Positions 14,017 through 23,820 of a stretch of 64,000 nucleotides of DNA are shown piece by piece. Under the pieces are notes generated by a model. The model did no database searches, was not told the DNA's origin, and saw nothing but the letters and a program-made list of their open reading frames with translations. This stretch comes from UBA7672 sp965279085 (GTDB lineage: Bacteria; Pseudomonadota; Alphaproteobacteria; Caulobacterales; Hyphomonadaceae), in the NCBI GenBank assembly GCA_965279085.1, contig OZ257149.1:2418001-2482000 (forward strand), read 5' to 3'. How positions within the stretch are numbered: the stretch's first letter is position 1; each line of letters opens with the position of its first letter. A program made the position numbers and the translations under genes.

Positions 14017-15951
14017 CTATTCGGCCGCGACTGAGGGAGATGCGAGTGCCGCGGCCCCCTCCGGGGTGATCCCAAATCCGCCGGACGCGACAGGAGTCAC
14101 CAGAATATCGGGCAAGTAGTGCGAGCCTTCGAACATAGCGCAGACCTTTGCGGCGAGTTCGTCCTTTTTCAGCTTCGCGTGCGCCTTAACGATATCCTCG
14201 CGGGCACGGGCGCTCCGATCCGCCATGCCGGGGGCATCCGACAGCGCAGCGATAAGCGTCGATTTGGGCAGACGCACCCAATAGTCGAGCCCCGGCGTCC
14301 AGAACCGGGTCATGTCTACGTCCAGCTGGCGCGCGAGACAGTCCGCAATGGCCTGCTTGCGCAGGTCGACAGGCGATGTGTCCTCGTGAGCCAAATCTAC
14401 GGTGCTCGCGACCAGCACCGCCAGCACATCAAGAAGACGTTCGCGGGAGAGGTCCAGCGCCCAGCCAAGAAGTTCAACGTCATCAGCCGGCAGCCTGCCT
14501 TCGAGTTCGGCCCGCGCATCTTCGAGGTCAGGCAGATCTTCGACCGGACGCAGCTGAGCCGAGATGGCGACACCCGTCATCTCGGCATGGTGGGCAATCC
14601 TCGCGACCATCGCTGATACACACAGCGCGAGGGCGACATCTGGATCGCCGGACAGCGCCAAGCGGATGGCGCGGGTGCGCGCGAGCGTGAGATCGCGATT
14701 GACCGCCTTGGGCAGCGCGCTGGACCGGGTTTCCAATCCATCCTCTAGGTCTTCGCCCCCGCCTTCGCCGCTCTCCCCTGCTTTGCGCTGCTTGAGGAAG
14801 GCATCGACGCGTTTCTGGTCATCGGCCCGGACGAGCCCTTCGGACACGCTGATTTCGCCTTCGTGATCAATCGAGAGGACGACGCCCGAGAGCGCCATGA
14901 CGTCGTTTGTCCAGCAACGCCCCGCCTGACGGATCGACTCATAAGCGGCTTCGAGATCGTCACGCTGCGTCCAGCGCGGATCATCGTCAACACCGTTCGC
15001 CTCGATCTCGCCATCGAGAGTTTCGATTTCCGCAGAGATCCGATCAAGCTCGGCCCGCTCTTCCGTCGTCGGATCGCGCCATTCGGGGTGCAACCGCGTG
15101 GAGGAAAGTCCCTCGGCACGACCGGTCCCCAGATGGAGATCGACCCAGTTCCAGCCGCGCGCAAGCCACTGGTCCCGCGATGGGCTCAGCTTGTCCTCTG
15201 CAAGCTTTGTCAGCAGCGCCGGGTTTTCGATGAAGGCGGTCTCGGCATCGAACAGGTCGCGCAACACCTTCCCGCCGGCAGCCTCGTAGGCCTCAATGCC
15301 CACAAAGATAGCAAGACGATCCGTTGCGCGCATGCGGCCGTCCATCAGGCGCGCCCGGACGGAATGCGCGTTGGTCACCGGCTTTCCAAGACTCCGGAAG
15401 ACAGCATCCTGTTGGGCGTGATCGTCGACCAGGCAGAAGGCCCGCGCTGCATCAAGCGTAATGTCGGCGCGCTTCCAAGCCGCCTTGATCTTGGGGGAGA
15501 GACCCGAGAGCGCGAGGCGTTGATCAACGTGTCGGCGTGTTACCCCGAAGCGCTTGGCAACTTCGTCGGGAGTTGTGCCTTCAGCGACCAACGCCGCGAA
15601 GGCGTTGACCTCGTCCATCGCGTCCATCGCAACGCGATGCACATTTTCGATGAGCGAGACTTCCTTGCCCTCCTCGCGCGCGAAGACATTGCACGCTACC
15701 CGGAAGTCCTTTGCAATCACGCCGGTCTTCGCCAACAGCTTCAGCGCGAGGTGACGTCTGCCGCCGGCATCGACCTCAAAGCGGTCGTCCTCACCGGGCA
15801 CGACGCAAAGGTTCTGCAGAAGACCCCGCGAAGCGATCGATGCGGCGAGCGCTTCGATGTCGGCCTTACGATCCTTGCGCCGGACATTCCGTGGCGAGAC
15901 GACAAGCCTGTTGAGCGGGATGAACTGGATCGATTGAGATTGAACAGACAT
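14017..15951 (-). CDS. parB: ParB/RepB/Spo0J-family protein, large
   Basis: 644 aa from ATG 15951; the frame extends 17 codons further upstream without family sequence. The ParB N-terminal domain is at about 10-110 (IPLNRLVVSPRNVRRKD, LAASIASRGLLQNLCVVP, SLIENVHRVAMDAMDEVNAF), followed by an HTH (TPDEVAKRFGVTRRHVDQRL) around 145-165. The remaining 450 residues, much longer than a classical ParB, are typical of the giant ParB-like proteins of alphaproteobacterial conjugative elements. Such proteins may regulate or stabilise the element. No cognate parA adjoins it on the same strand. Confidence 0.88.
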   Translation of the reverse strand: MSVQSQSIQFIPLNRLVVSPRNVRRKDRKADIEALAASIASRGLLQNLCVVPGEDDRFEVDAGGRRHLALKLLAKTGVIAKDFRVACNVFAREEGKEVSLIENVHRVAMDAMDEVNAFAALVAEGTTPDEVAKRFGVTRRHVDQRLALSGLSPKIKAAWKRADITLDAARAFCLVDDHAQQDAVFRSLGKPVTNAHSVRARLMDGRMRATDRLAIFVGIEAYEAAGGKVLRDLFDAETAFIENPALLTKLAEDKLSPSRDQWLARGWNWVDLHLGTGRAEGLSSTRLHPEWRDPTTEERAELDRISAEIETLDGEIEANGVDDDPRWTQRDDLEAAYESIRQAGRCWTNDVMALSGVVLSIDHEGEISVSEGLVRADDQKRVDAFLKQRKAGESGEGGGEDLEDGLETRSSALPKAVNRDLTLARTRAIRLALSGDPDVALALCVSAMVARIAHHAEMTGVAISAQLRPVEDLPDLEDARAELEGRLPADDVELLGWALDLSRERLLDVLAVLVASTVDLAHEDTSPVDLRKQAIADCLARQLDVDMTRFWTPGLDYWVRLPKSTLIAALSDAPGMADRSARAREDIVKAHAKLKKDELAAKVCAMFEGSHYLPDILVTPVASGGFGITPEGAAALASPSVAAE

Positions 15952-16422
15952 GGGATGCTCCGATGAGCTTCCCGGCGGCAGAATGCGAAGCCGGGGCCGC
16001 ATGCGCGACCCGGATGTCGGAAGCCAGCCGCACTAGGACGCTGGTCAAGGGCGCAGAGCGCAGCGCCCCTTGAGCAGCGGCCGCGGCTGGCTATCAGACA
16101 TCTTGCGCAGGCGGCCTGCGTGTGAAGCGCCATTGCGGCAGGCCAAGAGCGGAAGCACTGGTTTGACCAACCATCGTCGTCGCGAGACGCGATCGCTAGC
16201 CTCCGAGGAGGCTGAGCGAGCGTGCGTTCCCTGGCGCGTTCCACGCTCGCCGCCAAGCGTAGCAACACGGCGTCCGTCATGCCCGCGGTCGGAAGTATCG
16301 CGACGAGTCTTGGCTTGCCCTCGGCGCATGCCGCAAGTCATGACCGTCTGCTTCATCGAGGAAGTGGCATCATAGTCGACGTTCTGGCCTTTGGCTTCCC
16401 CGATAATCGAGAAGTCGTCGGA
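15952..16422. other. Region upstream of parB
   Basis: About 470 nt without a credible gene. It contains a hairpin with arms CAAGGGCGC (16046-16054) and GCGCCCCTTG (16063-16072). The same CCCCTTGAG core occurs upstream of ssb (8030) and near 33346. It marks the border between the backbone arm and the polysaccharide cluster. Confidence 0.45.
16046..16072. repeat. Hairpin with CCCCTTGAG core
   Basis: Arms CAAGGGCGC and GCGCCCCTTG with one bulged C and an 8-nt loop AGAGCGCA, lying about 95 nt upstream of the parB start. There is no T-run, so a regulatory structure is more likely than a terminator. Confidence 0.4.
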
Positions 16423-17406
16423 CTACGGCGCTTGAGCCATCATCTGGAAGAACGGGCCCCAGCGTGTAAGCATGGCGCCAGTCAATTTATGTTGCCGCGC
16501 GGTTGCATATCCATCCATCAACAGCGCCTTCAAGCCTTTGGCGCTCTTCCCGAGTATGCGGCTGGGCCGCACGTCAGTTACTTCTAGTCCGGCATTCTCG
16601 CAGGCCTTCCGAAGCTTGGCTGGAGTGACCCAGGCTAAAAACCGCAAAGGGTCGTAGGTCGCGGTCCCGTTTGAAACGGACCTCTGCTTTGAGCTACGGA
16701 ATGCCGCTGCCCATATCCCTGTTGCCGGATGCGGGCCGAGCCAATGCTTATTGCTGGCTGACAGCCACAGCCTTCCTCCTGATCGAAGTTGACGGCTCAT
16801 TGCGGCGATTGCAGGTTCGACGTCATAGGCGTGCTCAATGACGTCGAGCGCCAGGACATGACTGAACTGTCTGTCGGCGAACGGCGGCGTTTCCATGTCG
16901 GCGCAGACAAGCGTTGCGTCGTCCCCGGCCTCTTCAAACCGCTTCTGCGCGATGATCAGCCACCGCAGCGCAATGTCGAGCCCCACAACGGACCCGAACC
17001 GTTCCTTCGCCACGAGCACTCCCCCTCCCGACCCGCATCCGACGTCGAGCAAGGATCCACGCGATCCGATGTAGCCAAAATCGTCCAACGCCAGGCCAGC
17101 ACGGCGCGGACCGTCGACGGCGTACGCAGCAAACCTCGACGCACTGACGGACGTTACGTCGTCGGTGATTTCATAGTAGTACTCAAGCAACTGCGCAAAG
17201 GTCCTGGTTTGTGCTGCTTGGTGCAGTTTTTCAGCCTTGGCACGCTCCTCCCCCAGGGAGAGGTATCGGTCAGATCTCAAACGAAAATCGGGGATGCCAA
17301 AAAATATCGGATAGATCCGCGCACAAGCGGAGCATTCATAAGCATCCGTGTGTTGAATAACGGGGCCACGGCAAGCCGGGCAGCAAAACTTCACGGGTTG
17401 CGTCAT
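16423..17406 (-). CDS. SAM-dependent methyltransferase with N-terminal zinc ribbon
   Basis: 327 aa from ATG 17406; the open frame extends upstream over the 3' end of the next gene but lacks family features. Residues 8-35 form a Trm112-like ribbon (CCPAC and CSAC pairs). GSLLDVGCGSGGGVLV near 120 is the SAM motif I, and HVLALDVIEHAYDVE near 190 is the post-II/III region. This architecture is seen in methyltransferases of surface-glycan loci. The substrate could be a glycan or lipid-linked intermediate. It follows the membrane protein gene at 17447 by 40 nt and probably shares its transcript. Confidence 0.75.
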   Translation of the reverse strand: MTQPVKFCCPACRGPVIQHTDAYECSACARIYPIFFGIPDFRLRSDRYLSLGEERAKAEKLHQAAQTRTFAQLLEYYYEITDDVTSVSASRFAAYAVDGPRRAGLALDDFGYIGSRGSLLDVGCGSGGGVLVAKERFGSVVGLDIALRWLIIAQKRFEEAGDDATLVCADMETPPFADRQFSHVLALDVIEHAYDVEPAIAAMSRQLRSGGRLWLSASNKHWLGPHPATGIWAAAFRSSKQRSVSNGTATYDPLRFLAWVTPAKLRKACENAGLEVTDVRPSRILGKSAKGLKALLMDGYATARQHKLTGAMLTRWGPFFQMMAQAP

Positions 17407-17446
17407 GCGACGACGACCACCGCGATCGAGCCGCGCCAAACCACCC

Positions 17447-18091
17447 CTAGTCGAAGGTGCATTGCGAAACCCTCGTACCAAACAGATGGCGGCCCAAGCG
17501 TAGGGCCAGCACGACGGCCGCGACCGCCCACACGAAGACAGTGAAAGGAAGCGCCCGCCCCTCAAGAGTTTGATAGGCTGCCGCATGGCCCAGTCCGATC
17601 AGGCCCGCCCACACGCTGAGCCGCTGGAGCTGTTGCCATTTCCCCGTCCCGAGCGCGCGAATCGAGAAGTTGTTCGAAATGGCGAGGAGCAGGAGCATGA
17701 CAAGAAGGCAAACCAGTCCCGCGTAGTTCGTCAGGCCGAACGGATCAATACGTGGCGTCACGAATGGCGCATTCGGCTCGAAGAAGTATGGGAGGACACG
17801 CCCACCGAAGTGAACGAAGAGACCTGCGCCCGTGTGCACGAGAGCAAATATGCCCGACCAGATTGCAATATCGCGCCTGACGTAGGTCGATACCGGACGT
17901 CTGCGGCGCCAGATGGCGTAGACCGGACCAAGTGAAAGAGCGGCCGCAAGAAAGAGCCAAGCAGCGTAGGCCGAACCCATGCTTAGTTGAAAGATGATGG
18001 GCCGACCGACGAAGACCAGACAAGATCCACCAATTATGGCGCACCCCAAGGCCGCGAGTAGTGCGTGTCTGATTGCCCGCCCCGCCCTCAT
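17447..18091 (-). CDS. Ferric-reductase-like integral membrane protein
   Basis: 214 aa from ATG 18091 (GGAAGAG 6 nt upstream); an ATG at 18169 would add 26 polar residues. At least five hydrophobic helices are visible, with His residues in FALVHTGAGLFVHFGG and GLIGLGHAAAYQ that could ligate heme as in FRD/MsrQ-type domains. The spacing of these His residues across different helices supports the ferric-reductase-like transmembrane family. No soluble flavin partner is encoded next to it. Role within a polysaccharide cluster is unclear; it may supply electrons or be unrelated cargo. Confidence 0.65.
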   Translation of the reverse strand: MRAGRAIRHALLAALGCAIIGGSCLVFVGRPIIFQLSMGSAYAAWLFLAAALSLGPVYAIWRRRRPVSTYVRRDIAIWSGIFALVHTGAGLFVHFGGRVLPYFFEPNAPFVTPRIDPFGLTNYAGLVCLLVMLLLLAISNNFSIRALGTGKWQQLQRLSVWAGLIGLGHAAAYQTLEGRALPFTVFVWAVAAVVLALRLGRHLFGTRVSQCTFD

Positions 18092-18374
18092 TTGATGCTC
18101 TTCCAAGCCTGACCGCAGGTGTTGTAGATGATCTGCAACCGCACAAAATCCCTCAAGCAATTCTCGCACCGTGACGACAATGGGGGGCGAGATTTGCTAG
18201 GATGCGACAACGGCTGCCGGCTGAACAGAGGCCACGCGCTCGCCGCACACGCGATTGCGCATAGAGAGTGCCAACGGCAGGAAATGAATTCGATGGCTTC
18301 CTACCGGAAATCCCTGACTAATCTCGTGTTGGCTCGGTTTTTCGAGGCACGATGCCAGGCAGGGAGAGTTCTGG

Positions 18375-19901
18375 TTGGCCCTCAAAAACCCAAAGGTGGA
18401 GAACGCCGCCCGTACGGTCATCATCGGCGCCGGTCCAGCTGGCCTGACCGCCGCCTATGAGCTGTGCTCCGCCGGAAGGCCAAGCGTCGTGCTGGAAGCA
18501 GAGAGTGATGTCGGCGGCATCTCGAGAACAGCAGAGTACAAGGGCTACAAGTTCGACATCGGGGGCCACCGCTTCTACACAAAAGTCAAGATCGTCGAGA
18601 AGATGTGGCACGAGGTGATGGGCAAGGATCTGCTCACCCGCAGCCGCTCGTCGCGCATTCTCTACAACAAGCGCTTCTTCCAGTACCCTCTCGAGCCGTG
18701 GAATCTGTTCCTCACGTTAGGCCCAATCGAAACAGGCCTGTGTCTGCTCAGCTATACAAAAGCTGCGGTCGAAAAACATGCGAAGAGGCTTCTTCGAATA
18801 AAGCAGCCCGAGCGGGACTTCGAAACGTACGTCACCATCAGATTCGGCCGACGACTGTTCAAGCGCTTCTTCGAAAGCTACACGGAAAAAGTGTGGGGAA
18901 TGAAGTGCCGCGATATCCAGTCTGAGTGGGCCGCTCAGCGGATCAAGGGCATCTCCGTAAAGAAAGTGATCCTGACCTTCCTCACTTTCGGCGAGAGGTC
19001 CGCCAAGGACGCAAAGATCAAATCGTTCATCAACAGCTTCGAGTATCCGCGGCACGGCCCCGGCATGCTCTGGACACGGGTCAAGGAGATCGTGGAGCAA
19101 AGTCTGTCCGCGGTTGTGATGAACGCTCCGGTCACGCGCGTGCTCTGGGAGCCAGGCCGTGGCGTCACCGCGGTCGAAGCCAGCGGGAAGCTGTACGAAG
19201 GCGCGACCTTCATCAGCAGCATGCCCATCCGAGACCTGATCTCCGCGTTCGATCCACCACCGCCCCCCCATATCCTCAAGGCAAAGGACTCGTTCACCTA
19301 CCGGGATTTTCTGACCGTGGCGCTGATCACACGCGGTCAACCCAAGACTGAAGACAACTGGGTCTATATCCACGAGCCTGAGGTCAGAGTCGGCAGGGTC
19401 CAGATCTTCAATAACTGGAGTCCGGAGATGGTTCCGGAGCCCGACCGGACCTGCTACGGGATGGAGTACTTCTGCTTCGAAGGCGATGGGCTTTGGGCGA
19501 TGTCCGACACGGATCTTATCGCACTGGCGTCCAAGGAGCTCGAGCGCGTCGGACTGGCTAACGCGGCCGATGTGGTGGATGGCGCGGTCGTGCGCCAGAA
19601 AAAAGCTTATCCCGTCTACAACGATGCGTTCCGACCTGCACTGGCGATACTGCGTGAGTTTCTGGACGGGCTTCCTAACCTTCAGCTCGTGGGGCGGAAT
19701 GGCATGCACAAGTACAACAACCAGGACCACTCGATGCTGACTGCCATCCTGGCGGTCCGAAATATCCTCGGAGCAAAATACGACCTTTGGCGCATCAATA
19801 TCGACACCGATTATCAGGAAGAAGGCGGCAACATCACCGAAGAAGAACTTCGCCAACTCGAAAGATCGCAGCCCCTCGTGCCAATGCCGCTCGCGACCTA
19901 G
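18375..19901 (+). CDS. FAD-dependent oxidoreductase of the amine-oxidase/UDP-galactopyranose-mutase type
   Basis: 508 aa from a TTG at 18375 with AGGGAGAG upstream. VIIGAGPAGLTAAYEL (residues about 15-30) is the dinucleotide-binding motif, and DVGGISRTAEYKGYKFDIGG with HRFYTK is the conserved FAD-contact block shared by protoporphyrinogen-oxidase-like and galactopyranose-mutase-like proteins. MHKYNNQDHSMLTAI near 455 completes the flavin site. Such enzymes often open glycan loci and are annotated with UDP-sugar or lipid-linked sugar modification. The exact reaction is unknown. It begins the plus-strand operon continuing with the Gfo/Idh oxidoreductase 10 nt downstream. The 280 nt upstream (18092-18374) hold the divergent promoters. 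Confidence 0.8.
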   Translation: MALKNPKVENAARTVIIGAGPAGLTAAYELCSAGRPSVVLEAESDVGGISRTAEYKGYKFDIGGHRFYTKVKIVEKMWHEVMGKDLLTRSRSSRILYNKRFFQYPLEPWNLFLTLGPIETGLCLLSYTKAAVEKHAKRLLRIKQPERDFETYVTIRFGRRLFKRFFESYTEKVWGMKCRDIQSEWAAQRIKGISVKKVILTFLTFGERSAKDAKIKSFINSFEYPRHGPGMLWTRVKEIVEQSLSAVVMNAPVTRVLWEPGRGVTAVEASGKLYEGATFISSMPIRDLISAFDPPPPPHILKAKDSFTYRDFLTVALITRGQPKTEDNWVYIHEPEVRVGRVQIFNNWSPEMVPEPDRTCYGMEYFCFEGDGLWAMSDTDLIALASKELERVGLANAADVVDGAVVRQKKAYPVYNDAFRPALAILREFLDGLPNLQLVGRNGMHKYNNQDHSMLTAILAVRNILGAKYDLWRINIDTDYQEEGGNITEEELRQLERSQPLVPMPLAT

Positions 19902-19911
19902 TGGAGCTAAC

Positions 19912-20922
19912 TTGTTGGATGTCGCCATCATTGGTGCAGGATTGATGGGACGGTGGCATCTTGCCACCGCCCGAAGTCTTGGAGCGCGGATCGTTGCTAT
20001 TGTCGATCGCGACGTCCGCTCTGCGGAAGCCCTGGGCAAGCGAGCGCCTGGTGCGATCACGGGCGCTCGCCTTGACGTTCTTGGCAACCGCGGTGTCAGG
20101 GCCGCGCACGTCTGCACCCCCAGCTCCCTGCACGCGGAACACGCGATCAATCTGGCAGAGCTTGGCATTCATGCGCTTATCGAAAAGCCGTTGGCGGCAG
20201 ATGCGACCGTAACCCAACGCGTGCTTGAAGCCGCCCAACACAGCAGCGTGCAGATCTGTCCAGTCCATCAGTACGCCTTCCAGCCTGGTGTCGAGCGGGC
20301 GCTTCGAGCCATTGAGACGCTCGGCCCTATGCACAGCGTTGACTTCAGCATCTGCTCCGCTGGCGCCGACAATGGAGCCATGTCGCCAGCCGACCTCGTC
20401 AATGAGATCCTGCCCCATCCCATTTCGATATTGCAGCGGTTGTTGCCAGGCGCGTTGCTGTCCCACCTGCAGTGGACCATTCTGCGCTCGCGGCCGGGCG
20501 AAATGCTTGCAACCGGTATGTATCAGGATGTGCTGATTTCGATATTCATCAGCGCACACGCTAGGCCGACCTGCATGAACACGCGCATTAGATGCAAGTC
20601 CGGGAGCATCGAGATCAACGGGTTCCACGGCTACGCGGTCGTAAGTTCCGGTGAAGTCTCACGATTTGCCAAGATCAGCTCGCCATTTATTGGGTCCGTG
20701 CGCACGTTAGCTGCCGCGTCGTCAAATCTCGCCGGTCGGGCGCTGCGGAGGGAACCAGCATATTCAGGGCTAAGAACTCTCACGCGGCGCTTCTACGCTT
20801 CCGTCGCCGGCGAAGATGGCACGGCCCCTCCTATAGACGCGGCGACGATTCTTGAGGGAGCTGCCGCTCGCGACATCCTCTCCAGCGCGGATGAGTTCAC
20901 CAGCAACCGGCTCGCATCATGA
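19912..20922 (+). CDS. Gfo/Idh/MocA-family sugar oxidoreductase (first of three)
   Basis: 336 aa from TTG 19912. DVAIIGAGLMGRWHLATARS is the NAD(P)-binding Rossmann start, and ALIEKPLAAD near 85 carries the Glu-Lys-Pro motif with the catalytic Lys. The C-terminal alpha/beta domain includes LVNEILPHPISIL with the usual active-site His. Likely oxidises or epimerises a nucleotide sugar. Its 3' end overlaps the next glycosyltransferase by 4 nt (ATGA). Confidence 0.8.
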   Translation: MLDVAIIGAGLMGRWHLATARSLGARIVAIVDRDVRSAEALGKRAPGAITGARLDVLGNRGVRAAHVCTPSSLHAEHAINLAELGIHALIEKPLAADATVTQRVLEAAQHSSVQICPVHQYAFQPGVERALRAIETLGPMHSVDFSICSAGADNGAMSPADLVNEILPHPISILQRLLPGALLSHLQWTILRSRPGEMLATGMYQDVLISIFISAHARPTCMNTRIRCKSGSIEINGFHGYAVVSSGEVSRFAKISSPFIGSVRTLAAASSNLAGRALRREPAYSGLRTLTRRFYASVAGEDGTAPPIDAATILEGAAARDILSSADEFTSNRLAS

Positions 20923-21794
20923 CCTGCGTCGTTCCGGACGTAGACATACAAACGGAGTCCTCCGCGAGCGAGCAATTGACCGTCGTAGTGATGCAACTCG
21001 TAGGAGGCGTCGCTCTCAGCGACTGCTTGAGGGCGCTGTCATCGCAGGGGAGCAAAGTTCTGGTTGCCCGACCCGAACCTCTTTCCGAACAGGCAACCGT
21101 GCCAGCACGCCGTCTGCGTGCGCTCAATTGTGCAACCTCGGATCTAGTGGCGTTTGTCGAGGATACCTGCATACCCAGTCCAACCTGGTGCGCGGCAATT
21201 CGCGATTCATTCGCGGAAGCGGATGTGGTGGCCGTTGGAGGCCCGGTGGAAATTCCGCGAAATCTCCCTGCCCGCGCGCGTGCGCTTGGCATCTGCGAGT
21301 ACGCGCGGTTCCGGGCAAAACGACTGCCAACCCAGCAGGGCCGCATCCGTGTCGATCGCGTGGCGGGCGCAAACTTCGCGGTCCGAAAATCTGCGATGAA
21401 GGTCGCGTCGTCACCTGCGGATATGATCGACACCGCAATGTTCCAGAACCTTAATGCCCGCGGCCGCATGCTGATGGAACACGAGGCAAGCGTCACCTAC
21501 TCGGCAGAGGACCGGCAGGGAGCGCGGCTCTGTACGCGCTTCCATCATGGAAGGATCTACGGAGGCGGACAAACCGCTGGACAGCCATTTCCTGCTCGGC
21601 TCGTCCGGGCGGCGAAGACGCTAGCCGTTCCCGCAGTCTTGACGATCCGCTCCCTTCGGGACGCCCCCGGCTGGCTTTGGCGCTCGCCGCACGTATTGGT
21701 TTGGATCCTAATGATGCATGGCTGCTGGAGTGCTGGGGAGCTCGTTGGAGTTTTGACTGGGCGTATTGGCAACAGTCTAAAGGAATGGACCTGA
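20919..21794 (+). CDS. Divergent GT2-like glycosyltransferase, WSxGE-tail paralogue 1
   Basis: 291 aa from ATG 20919. A GT-A-like core is degenerate: ATSDLVAFVEDTCIPSPTWC corresponds to the DxD/acceptor region of family 2, and GANFAVRKSAM to the mid-domain block. The C-terminus has a hydrophobic helix and ends CWSAGELVGVLTG, a tail shared with three other proteins of this cluster (21891, 34543, 38396). It probably adds sugars to a lipid-linked oligosaccharide at the inner membrane. Coupled to the preceding oxidoreductase by ATGA. Confidence 0.65.
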   Translation: MTCVVPDVDIQTESSASEQLTVVVMQLVGGVALSDCLRALSSQGSKVLVARPEPLSEQATVPARRLRALNCATSDLVAFVEDTCIPSPTWCAAIRDSFAEADVVAVGGPVEIPRNLPARARALGICEYARFRAKRLPTQQGRIRVDRVAGANFAVRKSAMKVASSPADMIDTAMFQNLNARGRMLMEHEASVTYSAEDRQGARLCTRFHHGRIYGGGQTAGQPFPARLVRAAKTLAVPAVLTIRSLRDAPGWLWRSPHVLVWILMMHGCWSAGELVGVLTGRIGNSLKEWT

Positions 21795-21890
21795 GCTCAT
21801 GGGGGGCCTGGCCAACATGCATCGAACCTCGGTCTGCAAATACACGTGCAATGGCCTCGCCGGGGCTGCCACGCTTGGACCCGCATAATC

Positions 21891-22787
21891 ATGGACTGCA
21901 CACTTACGATTGTTGTTGGGATCAAGGATGCTGCTGCAAACCTGGCGGAGCTAACTGCGAGATTTTCTTCAGTGGCTTCCACGGAAGTTCAGCTGTTGTT
22001 CGTGTTCGCTGGACGTGCACCACGCGATTGGATGCCCCCGGCTGGATGCGAAATGATCACTGCTGACGAACGCGCCCTGATCCCCGAACTCTGGCGCGAC
22101 GGGATTTTGCGCGCGCGCGGGACGCGGGTCGCGCTGACGACGGGGCAGTGCATTCCTTGTCAGGGTTGGGTTGCGTCTCTCCTGGCCGCGGACCTGACAG
22201 CGAATGTAGGTGTGGGCGGACTCATTGATCTGGACCCGAGATGCTCGCCTGTTCACAAGAGTATCTATCTTCTGCGCTACCTTGCATTTTCGCCTCCGCA
22301 GGAAGCCCGCACGGTTGCCGACATCGCCGCCGACAACGCGATCTACAGGCGCGGGGAAATCATGGCTTATCCGCGACTACTGGAAAAAGGGTTCTGGGAA
22401 CCATCGTTCCACCGACGCTTCGCGGCGAGCGGGCTGTCATTGCGTGTTAACCCCGCGATCAGAGTTGTGTACTACGGGCGCGAACTCTCCAGCGACTTTG
22501 CGCGTCAGCGACTGGAGCACGGCCGTGAGTATGGCGAATCGAGATCTCGGGACCGCCCCTTCCCGCAGCGCATAGCTTTTCTCCTGATGTCGCCATTGAT
22601 TCCGGTGATAATCCTGGCGCGCGTGACGCGGCGGGCGTTTCGCAGCACAACATATCTGCTGGCCTTGCCGGTGGCTCTGCCGTGGCTGCTTTGGTTTGTC
22701 GGGAGTTGGAGCGTAGGCGAGTTCAGCGGCTATCTGAAGGCGCTGCTCAGGCCTGCCGAGGAGAGACCGGCCCATGATGCCTCGTAG
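21891..22787 (+). CDS. Divergent GT2-like glycosyltransferase, WSxGE-tail paralogue 2
   Basis: 298 aa from ATG 21891 (the frame starts at 21846 but MDCTLTIVVG is the natural N-terminus). It resembles paralogue 1 in layout: a short beta strand start, ALTTGQCIPCQGWVASLLAA in the nucleotide-sugar region, GGLIDLDP and ADNAIYRR, then a membrane helix PLIPVIILARV and the tail SWSVGEFSGYLKAL. There is no canonical DxD. It overlaps the next gene's start by 14 nt. Confidence 0.65.
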   Translation: MDCTLTIVVGIKDAAANLAELTARFSSVASTEVQLLFVFAGRAPRDWMPPAGCEMITADERALIPELWRDGILRARGTRVALTTGQCIPCQGWVASLLAADLTANVGVGGLIDLDPRCSPVHKSIYLLRYLAFSPPQEARTVADIAADNAIYRRGEIMAYPRLLEKGFWEPSFHRRFAASGLSLRVNPAIRVVYYGRELSSDFARQRLEHGREYGESRSRDRPFPQRIAFLLMSPLIPVIILARVTRRAFRSTTYLLALPVALPWLLWFVGSWSVGEFSGYLKALLRPAEERPAHDAS

Positions 22788-23820
22788 CACTCCGGATCAG
22801 AATGGAGCGAAAGGCAATCTCCAGGCGCTGACGATTAGCATCGTGATGCCGGCCTATAACGCGGTGGCTTTTCTGCCATATAGCCTTCCGCCCCTGACCA
22901 AACTTCTGAAACGCAAAGAGGTGTTGGAGCTGCTCGTAATCGATGACTCGTCCAGCGACGACACTGCCAGGATGGCAGCAGAAATGGGTGCACGCGTCAT
23001 CCCGTCGGGAGGACGGCTTGGACCAGGCGCCGCACGAAACATCGCCGCGGCGCAAGCAGCCGGCGACATTTTGTGGTTTGTCGATTCCGACGTGGTCGCG
23101 CGATCAGACGCCCCACAAAAGCTAACGCCTGCGTTCGATGACCCATCAGTGTGGGCCGTCTTCGGTTCCTACGACGACACACCGCGCGCGCAGAACTTCG
23201 GCTCGCAATACAAGAATCTCGTCCACCATTTCATTCACCAGCAAGGAAAGCCGGATGCTTCGACTTTCTGGGCTGGGTGCGGCGCAGTCCGGCGGAGCCG
23301 GTTTCTAGCCATCGGTGGGTTCGATGCAGAGCGCTACAGGGTTCCGTCCATCGAGGACATCGAATTGGGATATCGCATTCGCGACAACGGTGGACGCATT
23401 CTGCTCGACAAGACGCTGCTCTGCACGCACCTGAAACTCTGGTCAGTGCCTGAACTGATTAGGGTCGACATCTTGCGGCGGGCACTGCCGTGGGGGCGTC
23501 TCATGCTGTCACGCGGCGGTCTGGATAACGACCTCAACGTGGGGTGGACGGAGCGACTCAAGGCCGGTCTCGCGGGACTAGTCTTGCTTTCCGTTCTGAC
23601 ATCTCTTTTGGGTTTCACGCCGATCTGGACACCCCTTGCCGTGTTCGGAGCCGCAATTGTCGCCAACGCAAAACTGTTTGCCGCTTTTGCGCGGCATAGG
23701 GGGCTGCTGTTTGCTTTGGCCGGGATAGCCTTCCATCAGGCCTACTACCTTTACAGTACGGCGGCCTTCCTCTGGTGCTGGGCGGAGAGCAAGCTCCCAA
23801 GCCCAGCGAAAGCTGGTTAG
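22774..23820 (+). CDS. Family 2 glycosyltransferase, membrane-associated
   Basis: 348 aa. ISIVMPAYNAVAFLPYSLPP and LLVIDDSSSDDTARMAAEMG are the classical GT2 nucleotide-binding start, GPGAARNIAAAQAAGDILWF then VDSDV gives the DxD, and GGFDAERYRVPSIEDIELGY is the acceptor-side motif with the catalytic ED. Two hydrophobic segments follow residue 255. Transfers a sugar to a lipid-linked intermediate; donor unknown. Overlaps the start of the flippase gene by 46 nt. Confidence 0.85.
   Translation: MMPRSTPDQNGAKGNLQALTISIVMPAYNAVAFLPYSLPPLTKLLKRKEVLELLVIDDSSSDDTARMAAEMGARVIPSGGRLGPGAARNIAAAQAAGDILWFVDSDVVARSDAPQKLTPAFDDPSVWAVFGSYDDTPRAQNFGSQYKNLVHHFIHQQGKPDASTFWAGCGAVRRSRFLAIGGFDAERYRVPSIEDIELGYRIRDNGGRILLDKTLLCTHLKLWSVPELIRVDILRRALPWGRLMLSRGGLDNDLNVGWTERLKAGLAGLVLLSVLTSLLGFTPIWTPLAVFGAAIVANAKLFAAFARHRGLLFALAGIAFHQAYYLYSTAAFLWCWAESKLPSPAKAG

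Noticed and set aside
14863..15966. 367-codon plus-strand frame opposite parB
   Set aside because: Shadow frame; ParB domain and HTH are on the minus strand.
18717..20168. 483-codon minus-strand frame opposite the FAD oxidoreductase
   Set aside because: Composition is that of an antisense frame and the flavin motifs are on the plus strand.
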